Assembly: GCF_022458985.1 (NCBI RefSeq)
Contig: NC_061775.1
Coordinates: 28,837,201-28,901,200, forward strand
Source of the DNA: Mugil cephalus
Taxonomy: Eukaryota > Chordata > Actinopteri > Mugiliformes > Mugilidae
DNA: 64,000 nucleotides
Direction: 5' to 3'
The notes beneath the pieces were generated by a model that ran no database searches, was not told the origin of the DNA, and saw only the letters and a list, made by a program, of their open reading frames with translations. The position numbers and the translations under genes were made by a program. The stretch's first letter is position 1, and every line of letters starts with the position of its first letter. Below are positions 25,629 to 37,440 of the stretch, piece after piece.

Positions 25629-26120
25629 GTTGTAAACTGTGCTGCGTTCAGGAGCCCGCGGAACTGTGGGAAATACTGAGGTCACGTGACGATAAAAAAA
25701 GAAAATCAGCCGTCAATGGGTTTTCATTGAAGACCTTATATCAGTATATGCAGTTTATTATTTTTATTGTTAGTGTTATTATTATTATTATATTCATTTT
25801 ATTATTAGTTTATTAAATTATTATTTTAATTCACAAATATGTCCAGTTCCATCTGATCTAAAAATACAGGAAAATTAGAAGCTCTCCTCTGTGATTGGCC
25901 AGGAGTTCATCTCTCCTCTGTGATTGGCCAGGAGTCCATCTCTCCTCTGTGATTGGCCAAGAGTTCATCTCTCCTCTGTGATTGGCCAGGAGTTCATCTC
26001 TCGTCTGTGATTGGCCAGGAGTTGTGCCATTTAAAAACTTTCCCGCCTCTGCTGTCAGCGGGGCGCGGCTTAGCGTCAGGGTGCGTCTGACGTCATCAGC
26101 GGACTGTCCATGATGCCAAG
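25629..26120. promoter_or_regulatory. Divergent trmt13 / map1s promoter with five CCAAT repeats
   Basis: The two start codons lie 492 bases apart, head to head. A 29-base unit, CTCTCCTCTGTGATTGGCCA plus GGAGTTCAT, is repeated five times at 25882-26026 with ATTGG at 25894, 25923, 25952, 25981 and 26010. Each copy is an inverted CCAAT box (NF-Y consensus). A GC-rich, TATA-less zone follows (26040-26120). Both start codons lie in YY1-like contexts: AAGATGGCGGC at 26118-26128 for map1s and ACATGGCGGC (complement of 25621-25630) for trmt13. Shared regulation is an inference. Confidence 0.65.
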
Positions 26121-29100
26121 ATGGCGGCGGAGTGGGGCGGCGGTCCCGGTTCTTCCCCTCCCGGTTCGTGCGGTCCCGGTTCGTGTGGTCCCGGGTCCTC
26201 GGTGGACTACTCGTTGCTGGTGGTGGTCGGAGCCCTGGGGCCGGGAAGCGGTCTCCTGGAGCGGCTGCTAGAGCAGATCGAGTCCGGTAGGGAGCGAGCT
26301 GGAGCCGGTCCTCGGGGTTCCGCTTCTAAAAGTTTTAAATCTTCTTCTTTTTGTTGAAGTCTGAGGGTTAGCCTATTAGCTTAGCTCTCTGACCGGGTTC
26401 ACTTTTATTCACATTCAGTTTGACTTCTGGTCCGGACCGGGTTAGGTCTGGTTTCTGGTTAGTTCCTGTCCCCCAGGTCTGGTTCTGGTCCAGGTCCAGT
26501 TAGACTGATCCAGGACCAGAACCAGACCCCTTCAGTGATCACGAGGATCCTGTCTGTTTCTAATGAGAAGTCGTCTTGTTTCTGAGGGAACTCGAACGTC
26601 ACATGTTACATTAGAGAACCGCAGGAGAAAGGGACGTTTGCAGCCTGGGGTCAACATTCACATTATTAACACTGTGATTAACAGCAGCTCCTACTCAGAG
26701 TGAACCACTGTTCAGAAAAAAGAGCAATGTATGCGATAAGTAGACAATTATAGTAAGAATACACACATCAGTGTAAAAAATATAAGAAATATGTTTAACA
26801 ATCTGTACAAGTATGAGTGAGCCTGTGTTCTGAGGTGTTGCTCTATAATAACATGGGATATGGGAAAATATTGCACATGGTGAGTCCAGAGTCCAGTAAT
26901 AAAGTCCAATAAACTGGTCTGAATGTGGCCTCTGAACTAGAATAATAACCCCCCCCGCTTTACATCTTCCTCTTCTTCTACTGCTGCTGCTCCTATTGGT
27001 TTATTGATGGGCTGTTTTTACTTTGTTGGATGTAACTTTATGAAAATTTAATTGTGTGATGATTGTTACCAAAATTATCAGTTTTCATTATTATCATAGT
27101 ATTGATGAGATATTCTCAAAATGTTCAGAAAGTACTTATACACCTGCACTGGAATCATTTATCCCAATTTTATTTGAAAAAAACAAGTAATAATCAGACA
27201 TGGTTTTAATGATAATAAAAATATGGAATGATATTATCTTAATGTTAATCAGGAAGCGGTAATCGTTGCGTCCAGAGTTGTGAGTAGGTGTCTAGTTTGT
27301 CTGGTGCAGGTGAGTGTGATTCATTAACCAGGTGAGTGTGATCCATTAACCAGGTGAGTGTGTTCCAGGTGTCCGTCGTTGGCCCGTGGACCTGGACGTC
27401 TCTGTGGTGGATCAGCAGCTTAAGCTCTTCGTGTCGAGACACTCGGCCTTCCTGTCAGAGCAGGTCCCAGGTGAGAAGCACCTGCCCTGCCCTGCAGTGC
27501 ATTCTGGGAGATGATGTTAAAGTTTATCTCAGTTTATCTGGTGGACGAGTTGTCCCTCAGTGCGTTTACATGCTGTGACAGACGGGGACATGTCCTCCTC
27601 CTCTGCTCTAGGGGGCGATATTGTCTTCTCAGAGGGTTAATACGGCTCCTTTCTGCTTGACCTGTTATGTCACATAATAAACAGCTGGAGTTCATTTCAA
27701 ACAACAACCAGGTGGAGAATAGTTCAGCTTTTTAATTGTGCTACTCACTGTGGAGGAAAGGTGGCGCTATCCTCAGGTGGTTATTCTACCTTCTTCCTCT
27801 TGCATGTTGTTGCTCCGGGGTCAAACCTGTTGTCTAGTTTAACTCTGATGAAGGTGTCTACTATATTTCCAGTCTCATTTTCTGGGGTCTTAGTGGACTA
27901 ACATGTTGACATGAGCTCTTGTCCAGTTACAGTCAGATTAAGACAATAATTCACTTTGTTCACGTCCATGTAATCGTACTGAATGTGGAGGATGTTTTTA
28001 GCCACATTTTATCCTTTAATGACCCGATTGTTTGATTATTTGTCTATTTGTGTGTCTGTTGTCTTCAGGTCAGAGGACGCTGCAGCACCGTGGAGACGTG
28101 TTGGACGTGTTGGTTGTGGTAAATCCAGCTCAGGAGTTGGTCTGTTCAGAGGTAAGAGACGAGGCTGAAGAACAACAACAAACATCAGCTGATCTGTCAG
28201 AGAGTCATCTTCACAGCTTCTTTATCTGAGGAACCCGTTCATTATCATCACGTGAACATCAGGAGTTCAGCTGCTGAGTTTCTCTGAGCATGAGATCAGA
28301 TCCAGCAAAGACTATTAGTCCTACATTGTATTGTATTGTTATATTATATTGTATTGTATTATAGGCGATATAACGTTGTTATAGAGGAGCTTTGGTCCTG
28401 TTGCAGGTTCGGCGTCTGATCTGTGACTCGTCTCGACACAAGTTGCTGATTGTGGCCGGTCAGTTTGTGGAGGACAGTGGAGACATCGTGTTGCAGAAAG
28501 GATGTTTCTCCTTCAACCACCTTCTGCACCTCCTCAATGATGATGAGGTACAAAATAGATTTGCAAGAATTTCATGCATCAGCCTACAATAGGGCTACAT
28601 AACAAAGGGTTAAACCCTGAAAACTATTTAAGGTAAACCAGGACTCTGTGTGATCTGGTCCCTGTGTTGCAGGTCTTTGAGCTTCTGAGCACAGCGGACT
28701 CGGCCCTGAAATCCAGCCTCACCCTCAGCTGTCCAGACTCTGGTCTCTGGAAGGACTCGTTGCTGGGTAAACACAACTTGCAAGAGTACATAAATATCCA
28801 GATCAACCCTCCCCTGGTCCTCCCTCAAATGGAGGGTCTGCAGGAGTTCACAGAGTACCTGTCCGAGTCTCTGGAGCCAGAGTCGCCCTTCGACCTCCTG
28901 GAGCCCCCCAGTACCGTGGGTTTCCTGAAACTGTCCCGGCCCTGCTGCTACATCTTCCCTGGCGGGAGGGGCGACTCTGCCTTCTTTGCTGTGAACGGGT
29001 TTAACATCCTGGTCAACGGTGGGTCCGACACCCGCTCCTGCTTCTGGAAACTGGTCCGACATTTGGACAGGATCGACTCGGTGCTTCTGACCCACATCGG

Positions 29101-32100
29101 CCTGGACAACCTGCCGGGGATGAACAGTCTGCTGCTGAGGAAGGTCGCCGAGCTGGATGAGGAGGAGTTGTCTGGAGCTCAGACCGAAGAGGACTGGATG
29201 AAGAACCTCATCTCCCCGGAGGTTGGCGTCGTCTTCCTCAACGCTCCAGACCGACTCCGGTCCATCCCGGCGAATCCCAGCGAGCTGAGGAGCTGCGACC
29301 AGGCAGCGCTCACTCTGCAGCTCTTACAAAGACTGTCAATGAAACAAGAGCCTCTGACCCGGCCCGGGGGAGCCGTCATAGAACCAGTCATCCTGTTTCA
29401 GAAGATGGGAGTGGGCCGTCTGGAGCTGTACACACTGAATCCAGTCGGTGGCAGCATAGAACTCGAAACTTTGATGCAGGTTTGGCCGAACAGCTGTAAC
29501 GTGACGGGCTCGGACCTGCCGCTGCCTTGCCTCGCCTCCGTTTGTGCTTTACTGGTCTGGCATCCATCCAGCCCTCAGGAGAAGATCATCCGGGTCCTGT
29601 TCCCAGGGTGTACTCCACAGACCAAAATCCTGGATGGACTTGAAAAACTCAAACATCTCGAGTTCCTCAAACATCCAAGTGTGTGTTTGAAGGACCTTGA
29701 AGCCTCCAAAACCGAGAAGCAACTGAAACACGGTGAGAGTCGGGAAAGCCTTAAGACCCAGTCCAGGGACCTCAGACCCAGTAGTGCCTTGCAGAAAGAA
29801 AAACCCGGACGGGTTGATATCAAAAAACTAGAGACCAAAACAAAGTCTAAAGTAGCTGGGGACGCTTTACAAAAAGAAAAGAAGACCACCGAAGAAAAGC
29901 CCAAGATGAAGGAAGCTGAAGCTAAGTCAAAGACAACAAAACCAGCTGAAAAACTGATTCCAAAGAAAGACGTGTCAAAGGAAGAGAAGAAGGAGGTGAA
30001 GAAGAAGGAAGAGAAGGTCGCTGTTGCTGCAAAGAAGGAAGAAAATGAAGAGAAGAAGAAAGAAACTGTGAAGAAGGAAACCGTGAATCCAAAACCAAAG
30101 AAAGACCTTAAACTTGAACCAAAGAAGGACGGAAAGAGGGACGTGAAAACAGAGGAGAAGAAAGCTGTGAAGGTGCAGGTCAAAGAGGTGAAGAAGGTGA
30201 CGAGTCTGGCGGAGCAGAGGAAAGCTTCAGGAAAGACTCTGAAGAAGGACGGGACCCTAACAAAGAAAGACCCTCTAAACAGGGTGACCAAAGGAAAGTC
30301 TGGCTCCAAGGAGGAGAACCAGAAGCAGGTTGGAACTGATACTGTCCAAGGTCCAAAGCTACGACTGGAAGACGAGAACGGGAACAGAGGCCAGAACTCA
30401 AAGAGCGCTAGCACAGAGAGTCCAGAGAGGGACCAGGACGTGGTCACCAGAAAACCGAAGGCTGAGCTGGCAGTGAACTTTGACCTGACTCCGACCTCGT
30501 TCCAGCCGGCGGAGGCTCTGAAGAACGGACCGGAGGAAAAGACTCTGGATCTTGTCTCTCCTGCAGATTCTGCCCCAAACAGCGCCGGACATACGCCTTT
30601 CCATCAGGGTCTAGGGGACGACAGCAGCCTCGCGGCCAGGGAGTCCAGTCTGGGCTTTGAGGACTACGTCCAGGGAGGTTCATGTAGAACCTCAGAGCTT
30701 GGTTCTCTGGGGGAAGGCCAAGGAAACTCCATGTCCTCACAGGGTAAACCGTCCAGCCTCCTGACCCTGAGTCCCTCTAAGGACGGGATGGTGGACTCCT
30801 CCACCACCGTCGCCTCCATGCCAGCTGAGCTCGGCTCACCTCACTCTACGGAAGTGGACGAATCCCTGTCGGTTTCTTTAGAGCAGGTCCTGCCACCTAC
30901 TCCACCTAAAGTCTACTCAAATGGACATGTTGGTGAGACGGGGGCGATCCAACCTCTGGGTTCCCATCACGGGTCCAACATCCACACCATGTCAGAACTC
31001 GTCCCAGACGTCCCACATGACGTTGATCTTTGCCTGGTGTCCCCCTGTGAGTTCCAGCACGCCCACCAGCAGCATGTGAACCTGGGCCAGGCCACCAGGA
31101 CCTCACCAGAACCCCCCATCAACAACAACCACCCGCAGGACCAGAGCAGCAGCGACCCCTCAACCTACAGCCAGGAAACGCCTCCATCGTCAGTCAGCGA
31201 CTCCCCCCCGACAGCCACGGACTCCGATGTCCCCCCCGTCACCGAGGACTGTCCGTCCATCACAGCGGACATGGACTCTGATGACGAGTCCAGCGACCTC
31301 TTCCCACCTTCTCACCCACAAGATCACCCGAGTTCCTACTGCACCCACAGGACGGGACCGCTCTCCTCCCATGACCCGCCTCCTGCCCCGGTCAAAGACC
31401 TGCCTCCTTTACCCCCCCAGCCTGGAGCCTGCATGGCCGACGCAGAGGCCGACAAGAACCTGAAGACCTCCGCTTCTAGGACCAAGAGACCAGGTCTACA
31501 GCCGAAGGCGTCGTCTGGAGGCGCCGCTCTGAACGGGAAGTCGAAGGGGGCACTCAAGGTGGCCGCCAGCCCCGACATCAAGCCACCATCTCGAAGTTCA
31601 CTTGGTGGATCCAAGACCGGACCTGCAAGAGCTCCGTCTGCAGGTAGGCTTAGACCAGAACCACAGGTTCCACTGGACCTGAACCAGGTTTTAACCTCAT
31701 CATGTTTGACCCTAAAACAGAAAACTGATCCTGAAAGTTGACTCTTCAACAAACGAGTCTCTGTTTTAGATGTGATGCTAGAAACCAAAATACAGAGCTG
31801 GTTCTGTGTTGGGAGGGTTCTGTGGGTTACCTCTAGGCCACAGGTGTCAAACACACGGCCTGCGGCCCGAAAGTGGACCACTAGAGGATCTAATCTGGCC
31901 CCCCACATGAAAAGTGACAAAATTAAAGACTGAAGTTTATCAATGAGAATAAGTTCTATGTTTAATTTATCCACTGAACACAACACTGAGACCAGGACCA
32001 GACAGACCAGGACTAGACAGACCCCTTTTGAACAAGACCCCCCTGGTCTAGATAATTTCATCAGATCATAGGAGCGAAGCCACTGATCGCTTCTCTCTTC

Positions 32101-33409
32101 CATCAGGTTCTGAGGGTTCTGTGGTCTACCTGGACCTGGTCTACCTGCCCTCCAGCAGCTCCTCCTCCACCGTGGACCTGGACTTCTTCAGACGCCTCCG
32201 CTCCTCCTACTACATCATCAGCGGAAACGATGCAATGAAGGAGGCGTCGATGAGGACCATCCTGGACTCTCTGCTGGACGGGAAGAGCAACTGGCCGGAC
32301 GTCCAGGTCTGTGACACCAGCTTCACATGAATGAGATTTAATCTTTAATCCACAGTTCCACATTAATCTGATTAAACTTTTGAATCCTAAGAACTAGAAA
32401 CTACTGTTTCCACTGGCGCTTCAGTCACGTTCCTCATCCAGTCATGTTTACATCTTCCATGGACACTTTTGGCATAATTATTTGTACAGTGGTGGAAAAC
32501 AGTGGACTCCGCATGCATGTGTGAAATATGGCACAAAGAACCTTAGTTCTGTCACAGAAATCCTGAAATGGCCGAAAAAAATCATGGTTCCATTAAAAAC
32601 AGAAGAAATGAAGGTTGTGCTTTTTATTGAAGACTCTTTGCTTCGTGTCTGTATCTGTGATCACATCTGATATAAATGTGTAAAACCAGGAACTTAACAC
32701 AGGAAGTGATGGTTTATTTCTGATCAGTTTTCACACGTTCTCTGTTACTTGTCACCAACACTGTCGAATTTAAACTCAAAAACTGAAACTGTCAAGAATT
32801 TAGTTCTATTGGGTGAAAACCTTTTTCCGCCACTGTACATCCTTTGTATTGTTCTATTTCCACTGCGACACTGCGTCCAGGACGTTAAACCACAGATGTG
32901 TCCATGTGCTATAGACCAGCCTGTCCCGTCTCTCTTATGTCCCGTCCCTCTTATGTCCATGTGCTATAGACCAGCCTGTCCCGTCTCTCTTATGTCCCGT
33001 CCCTCTTATGTCCATGTGCTATAACCACCGTCCCGTCTCTTATGTCCGTCCTTATGTCCAGTGTATAACCAGCCTGTCCCGTCCCTCTTATGTCCCACTG
33101 TCTGTGCTCCAGCTCTAAGTTCTGACTGAACCTCTGGTTGATGATGAACTGGGTTTAGTTGATCTGGACCTGAACATGTGGAATGAGAATAGAGTTGAAT
33201 CTAAACTATTCTGATCTAATTGTCTCTTCTCTGATTGGTCCGTTTCCCTCCAGGTGACTCTGATCCCGACCTTTGATTCGCTGGCGATGCATGAGTGGTA
33301 CCAGGAGACGCTGGAGCGCCAGAAGCAACTCTCCGTCACGGTTCTGGGCAGCAACAGCACCGTGGCCATGCAGGACGAAACCTTCCCGGCCTGCAAGGTC
33401 GAGTTCTGA
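26121..33409 (+). CDS. map1s: Microtubule-associated protein 1S
   Basis: MAP1S binds microtubules and links them to mitochondria and autophagy proteins; MAP1 precursors are processed to heavy and light chains. Seven exons give 1272 residues: 26121-26286, 27369-27470, 28069-28151, 28407-28547, 28673-31643, 32107-32306, 33254-33409 (TGA). The N-terminal part carries MAP1 signatures ([73 protein letters not shown]). Exon 5 holds a Lys/Glu-rich segment at 29800-30300 ([19 protein letters not shown]), the likely microtubule-binding zone, then a Ser/Pro-rich linker. The C-terminal light-chain domain includes [26 protein letters not shown] and the terminal FPACKVEF. Human MAP1S has 1059 residues; the extra length lies in the linker. 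Single-exon frames run past the real donor at 31643. MAP1S is favoured over MAP1A/B by its size. Confidence 0.94.
26287..27368 (+). repeat. map1s intron 1
   Basis: First intron of map1s, mostly AT-rich unique sequence. Bases about 26890-26950 (AATAAACTGGTCTGAATGTGG, CCTCTGAACTAGAA) resemble one end of a hAT-type non-autonomous element common in fish genomes. Related words recur at 42105-42175. Confidence 0.4.
27471..28068 (+). other. map1s intron 2, no feature recognised
   Basis: Unique intron sequence without tandem repeats or recognisable coding or RNA content. Confidence 0.5.
31644..32106 (+). repeat. map1s intron 5 with hAT-like MITE remnant
   Basis: Bases about 31842-31925 (CACAGGTGTCAAACACACGG then CCTGCGGCCCGAAAGTGG) resemble the CAGGGGTGTCAAAC end of hAT-family non-autonomous elements that are frequent in teleosts. 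The assignment is from memory of the terminal motif; the other end was not located. Confidence 0.45.
32487..32835. mobile_element. Mariner-like MITE in map1s intron 6
   Basis: A 349-base element begins CAGTGGTGGAAAA and ends TTTTCCGCCACTG, imperfect inverted repeats with one mismatch in 13. It is flanked on both sides by TA (32485-32486 and 32836-32837), the target duplication of Tc1/mariner elements. There is no transposase coding, so it is non-autonomous. It lies between map1s exons 6 and 7. Confidence 0.75.
32893..33105 (+). repeat. About 58-base tandem repeat with CCATGTGCTATAGACCAGCC
   Basis: Three to four units of TCCATGTGCTATAGACCAGC plus CTGTCCCGTCTCTCTTATGT words, the last ones with deletions, in map1s intron 6. 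Confidence 0.8.
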
Positions 33410-34675
33410 AGCCCCGCCCACGTCCGCCCCAGCCCGCTAGTGAGCATGCTCAGTTAGAAATGGTTAGCGAAGCCGGGGCCCCTCACTCGTATCTAGGCAA
33501 AGCCCACATGCATGTGTGGTGCAGCTTCCCAGCTCATGTTGGTCCCATCTAATAAGGGCTGGACTCTTTCATTCCTTCACTATGTGCCCTATCTTTGCCT
33601 CGGCTCCTGTACTGGGACCCCCCCCCCCACCCCCACCCCACTCCCCCCCCCCCCCAGACATCTACCCCCTCACCCTCCTGGACCCTCTCAATGCTCTTAA
33701 TCCAGACTGGGAGAGGAAAGGATCCTTCTTCACTCCACCAGATCCTGATCTGATCCAGATCCCGTCCATCCTCCCACGTCCATCCTCCCCCGTTGTCCCC
33801 TAGACTCATAGATGGACTGAGGTGTAGCTCTGTCCTCGTTCCCCTCAGTAAAGATCAGCCTACGAGCTGCCAGGGAGGCTGCTACTGAAACAATGAAACA
33901 TTCAGCTGCAACTCTTCGGGCCTGGTTCACTCAGATCCCAGATAAGTGGAGCGGCAGGATGATAGACTGATGTGGAGCTGGTGATCTACTCATTAACAAC
34001 ACGTCCTGTTTAAATGAGGACTCAACCAGAGAGAAGCTAAATGAAACCTGAAGCCATGAACTGGAGAAACGTGACCGTCACCAGGAAAAAGGCATCATGG
34101 GAGGTTTTCAGGGACCAAAGCTGGGACTGGTTCTCCCTCTGTTACCATCCGTTGTCCTCATCACAACAAGACAGAACCAGTTTCATCTTTGGTGAATCTC
34201 ACTGCTCTAAATAAGGAATTTGCATGTATCGCCCAGTGTTTAATATGATCTGCATATTCATGACGCCCTAAACGGGCTGTAAATGTTAGAGCTTCACAGG
34301 AGATCGGCTTCTCTTGTGACGTCTTTACAACGGGTGGACATGGGAGGACATGGGAGGACATGGGAGGACATGGGTGGACATGGGAGGACATGTCTCGACT
34401 CTTCCTGTGATTCTCTGCTTTAGAGAAAGGAGCCGTTGGTGGTTTAGTGTCAACAGAATCTTACTGACTTTTTAAACGAGAGATCAGAGCTGGAGTCAGT
34501 AAACGAACCTCACACTGGTCTCTGGACCGTCTCCGTCCTCAGGTCCAGTCCCTCTCTTCAGTCTGTCCTCCACCATGTCCTCCTTGTCCATCACGTGTTG
34601 TGAATGATGTGCTTCCACAAAAACATTCCGTACGAAAGTCGATGAACATGAAGTCCGATGACGTCCCTGAACTGA
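33410..34675 (+). other. map1s 3' flank, probable 3' UTR
   Basis: Begins with GC-rich sequence after the map1s stop and contains a poly-C/CCACCCC stretch at 33620-33657, plus six copies of the decamer GGACATGGGA at 34335-34390. No coding gene was recognised. The nearest strong poly(A) signal is far away (37192), so the real transcript end is uncertain. Confidence 0.45.
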
Positions 34676-35695
34676 ACTTCCCCACGTTCCCTCCGCTCCC
34701 TCTGCTCCCTACGTTCTCTACGTTCCCTACGTTCCCTCCGCTCCCTATGTTCTCTACGTTCCCTACGTTCCCTCCGCTCCCTACGTTCCCTACGTTCCCT
34801 ATGTTCCCTCCGCTCCCTACGTTCTCTACGTTCCCTACGTTCCCTACGTTCCCTCCGCTCCCTATGTTCTCTACGTTCCCCACGTTCCCTCCGCTCCCTC
34901 CGCTAGCTCCCATCTCCGCCCTACGTTCCCACGCTCCAGCGTCGCTCCTCGCTCCCTACGTCCCTACGTTCCCGATCCGCTCCCTAATGTCCTACGTTCC
35001 CTACGTTCCGTCTCGCCTCACTACTGTTCTCTACGTTCCCTTGTCCCTCCGCTCCCTCTCTTCACGTTCCCTATGTCTCCGTCTACGTTTTTCCCTACGT
35101 TCCCTACGTTCCCTATGTTCCCTCCGCTCCCTACGTTCCCTCCGCTCCCTACGTTCCCTACGTTCCCTACGTTCCCTACGTTCCCTCCGCTCCCTATGTT
35201 CTCTACGTTCCCCACGTTCCCTCCGCTCCCCACGCTCCCTCCGCTCCCCACGTTCCCCACGTTCCCTACGTTCCCTCCGCTCCCCACGTTCCCCACGTTC
35301 CCTCCGCTCCCCACGCTCCCCACGTTCCCCACGTTCCCTACGTTCCCTCCGCTCCCCACGTTCCCCACGTTCCCTCCGCTCCCCACGTTCCCTCCGCTCC
35401 CTACGTTCCCTCCGCTCCCCACGTTCCCTACGTTCCCCACGTTCCCTCCGCTCCCCACGTTCCCTACGTTCCCCACGTTCCCTCCGCTCCCCACGTTCCC
35501 TCCGCTCCCCACGTTCCCTACGTTCCCTATGTTCCCTCCGCTCCCCCCGTTCTCTCCGCTCCCCACGTTCCCTATGTTCCCTCCGCTCCCTATGTTCCCT
35601 ACGTTCCCTCCGCTCCCCACGTTCCCTACGTTCCCTATGTTCCTTACGTTCCCTATGTTCCTTACGTTCCCTACGTTCCCTCCGCTCTAGCCTCG
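34676..35695 (+). repeat. 1 kb minisatellite CGTTCCCTA / CGTTCCCTCCGCTCC
   Basis: Nine-base (CCTACGTTC) and six-base (CCGCTC) sub-units mix over 1 kb, with a more degenerate patch at 34905-35090. All multiples of three keep frames open, which produces Ser-Arg-rich (RSLRSP), FPTFPPLP and minus-strand Arg-Glu ([10 protein letters not shown]) reading frames of up to 366 codons. I treat these as repeat artefacts: no introns, no conserved ends, composition entirely from the unit. Confidence 0.92.
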
Positions 35696-37440
35696 AGTGA
35701 ATCAGGCCCTTAGACTGCATCAGTCTCATTAAATGCTGCATGTTAGCAGGTTTCATTTGACCGAAGCACAAATGTTTCTAATGTCACTGATGAACTGTGG
35801 GTTTGTTCCAGATCACTTAGCATTAGCATTAGCATTAGTTAGCCGATAGGCTAACGTCATTTTTCCCAGTAACTCTGATCTTTATCTCTGAACTCTGAGG
35901 TTCATGAATATTTAATAATAACAAGGAACCAGAGTTTGATCTGAAGCTTCACGTTCCTTCGTATTTATTTCAGACGCTCCACGTTCTCGTGTTTTATGAT
36001 CAGGTCGTAGTTCAGCATGTTTTAAACTCCTCAGATTAATTATTTATTAGAGATACAGATCAGAGACCTGAGTGTTCAGGAGGTTCTGGAGGTTCTGGTC
36101 CAGCAGACAGGATTCATTTATAGATGGAGGATCAAGCTGCCTTCCTGGTTCCTGCAGCAGTGCACTCTGGGAAGCGTAGTCCTGTCTGAGCTCTTAAAGC
36201 TGCAGAGAATCAGTTTATTGTTTGTTTTTTGTTTTTTTTTAAGTCACCACATTTCAACCTTTAACTTATTTATTTAATTTAATTTTGTTTTTACTGATTG
36301 ACTTTTTAAATTTGACCTCAGCGTCTGAAGTTTGGTACGAGCCGACTCAAAAACAAAAGGTTTTAAATTTCAGCCTCTTCTTTGTTTGTTGGTGTTAAAG
36401 GAGCTGAGGCCTGTATCATGAAGCAGGATATAACTTCAGGCTTAATCCTGGGTTTCTGGTACCATGAAGCTGGATTCATTCATTCAACAGAGCAGATTGC
36501 ATCAGGACAGGAAACCCGACACTTCCGCCCCCTTTCAAAATAAAACACAATGCGCCGTTCACGTAGCCTCACAACTTCACATCAGCATCACGTCACGGCC
36601 GAAATGAAGTGGAGCATAAAATCATTTATGATACAACACATTCTTCTTATAAGGACAAAGGCTGGAACGTGATCCCGCTGAACTAACTGAAACACTGATG
36701 TGTAGTTTACACATGTGTTTAATCTGCAGTCCTTTGTCTTATGGCGTCTCTACGATGTGTTTGACTTTTCTCCTTCATATCTGAGGAGAATCAGTGTTTG
36801 TGGATCAGCCTCACGGTTGTGATGGTTCTGCTGCCTTAGAACCCACAACAACACAAACCTGGTTCAGTTACTGAGCTGATGACCAGCGTCATGATGCCAC
36901 TGATCCAGATCCTCACTGTTCTGGATCAGATCAGCTGGATCAGTTGAGCTACTTCCTGATACAGGCCTCTGTTTTAGTTTGAGCCAACGTTTAAACTCTC
37001 CCTCGTTGATAGTGACTGAATGATAAAGACGTTTCCTTCTTATATTTAGTTTGTTTTTTATTTTTCATGTGTGAGAACTTTCTGAAGTTTGTCTACGGTT
37101 CTGAACCAATGAGATTAATGAACCTGAAGCCTTAAACCAATCAGTGGAGATATTTTCATGTATTGAAACACTAACAATGATTCCCTTTCAAAATAAAAGC
37201 CCTTCCAGAGTGACTTCAGTGTTTTTATTGTTAAGGACTGTTCCTGGTTGACTCTAATTATAAATTATAGATTCTAGATTATGAATTATAGATTTTAAAT
37301 TATAGATTGTAGATCACTGTCTGCACAGCAACTCATTCATTCATTCATTGATTAGTGCTGATGCCTCGCGCAGGGTTCTAGTCCAGCTTCGGGGGGGAGA
37401 AGCTGGACTAGAACACAGAAAACTAGAAAACTAGAACTAG
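35696..37440 (+). other. Spacer downstream of map1s
   Basis: AT-rich non-coding sequence. A segment at about 36415-36480 (ATCATGAAGCAGGATATAAC, TGGTACCATGAAGCTGGATT) looks like an interspersed repeat. AATAAA at 37192-37197 is a possible distal poly(A) signal. Confidence 0.4.

Noticed and set aside
29575-30447. Minus-strand frame of 290 codons rich in Phe and Ser
   Set aside because: It is the antisense shadow of the Lys/Glu-rich part of map1s exon 5.
34600-35771. Long Ser-Arg and Arg-Glu frames resembling splicing-factor RS domains
   Set aside because: Low-complexity products of a 9/6-base minisatellite on both strands; no adjoining conserved domain.
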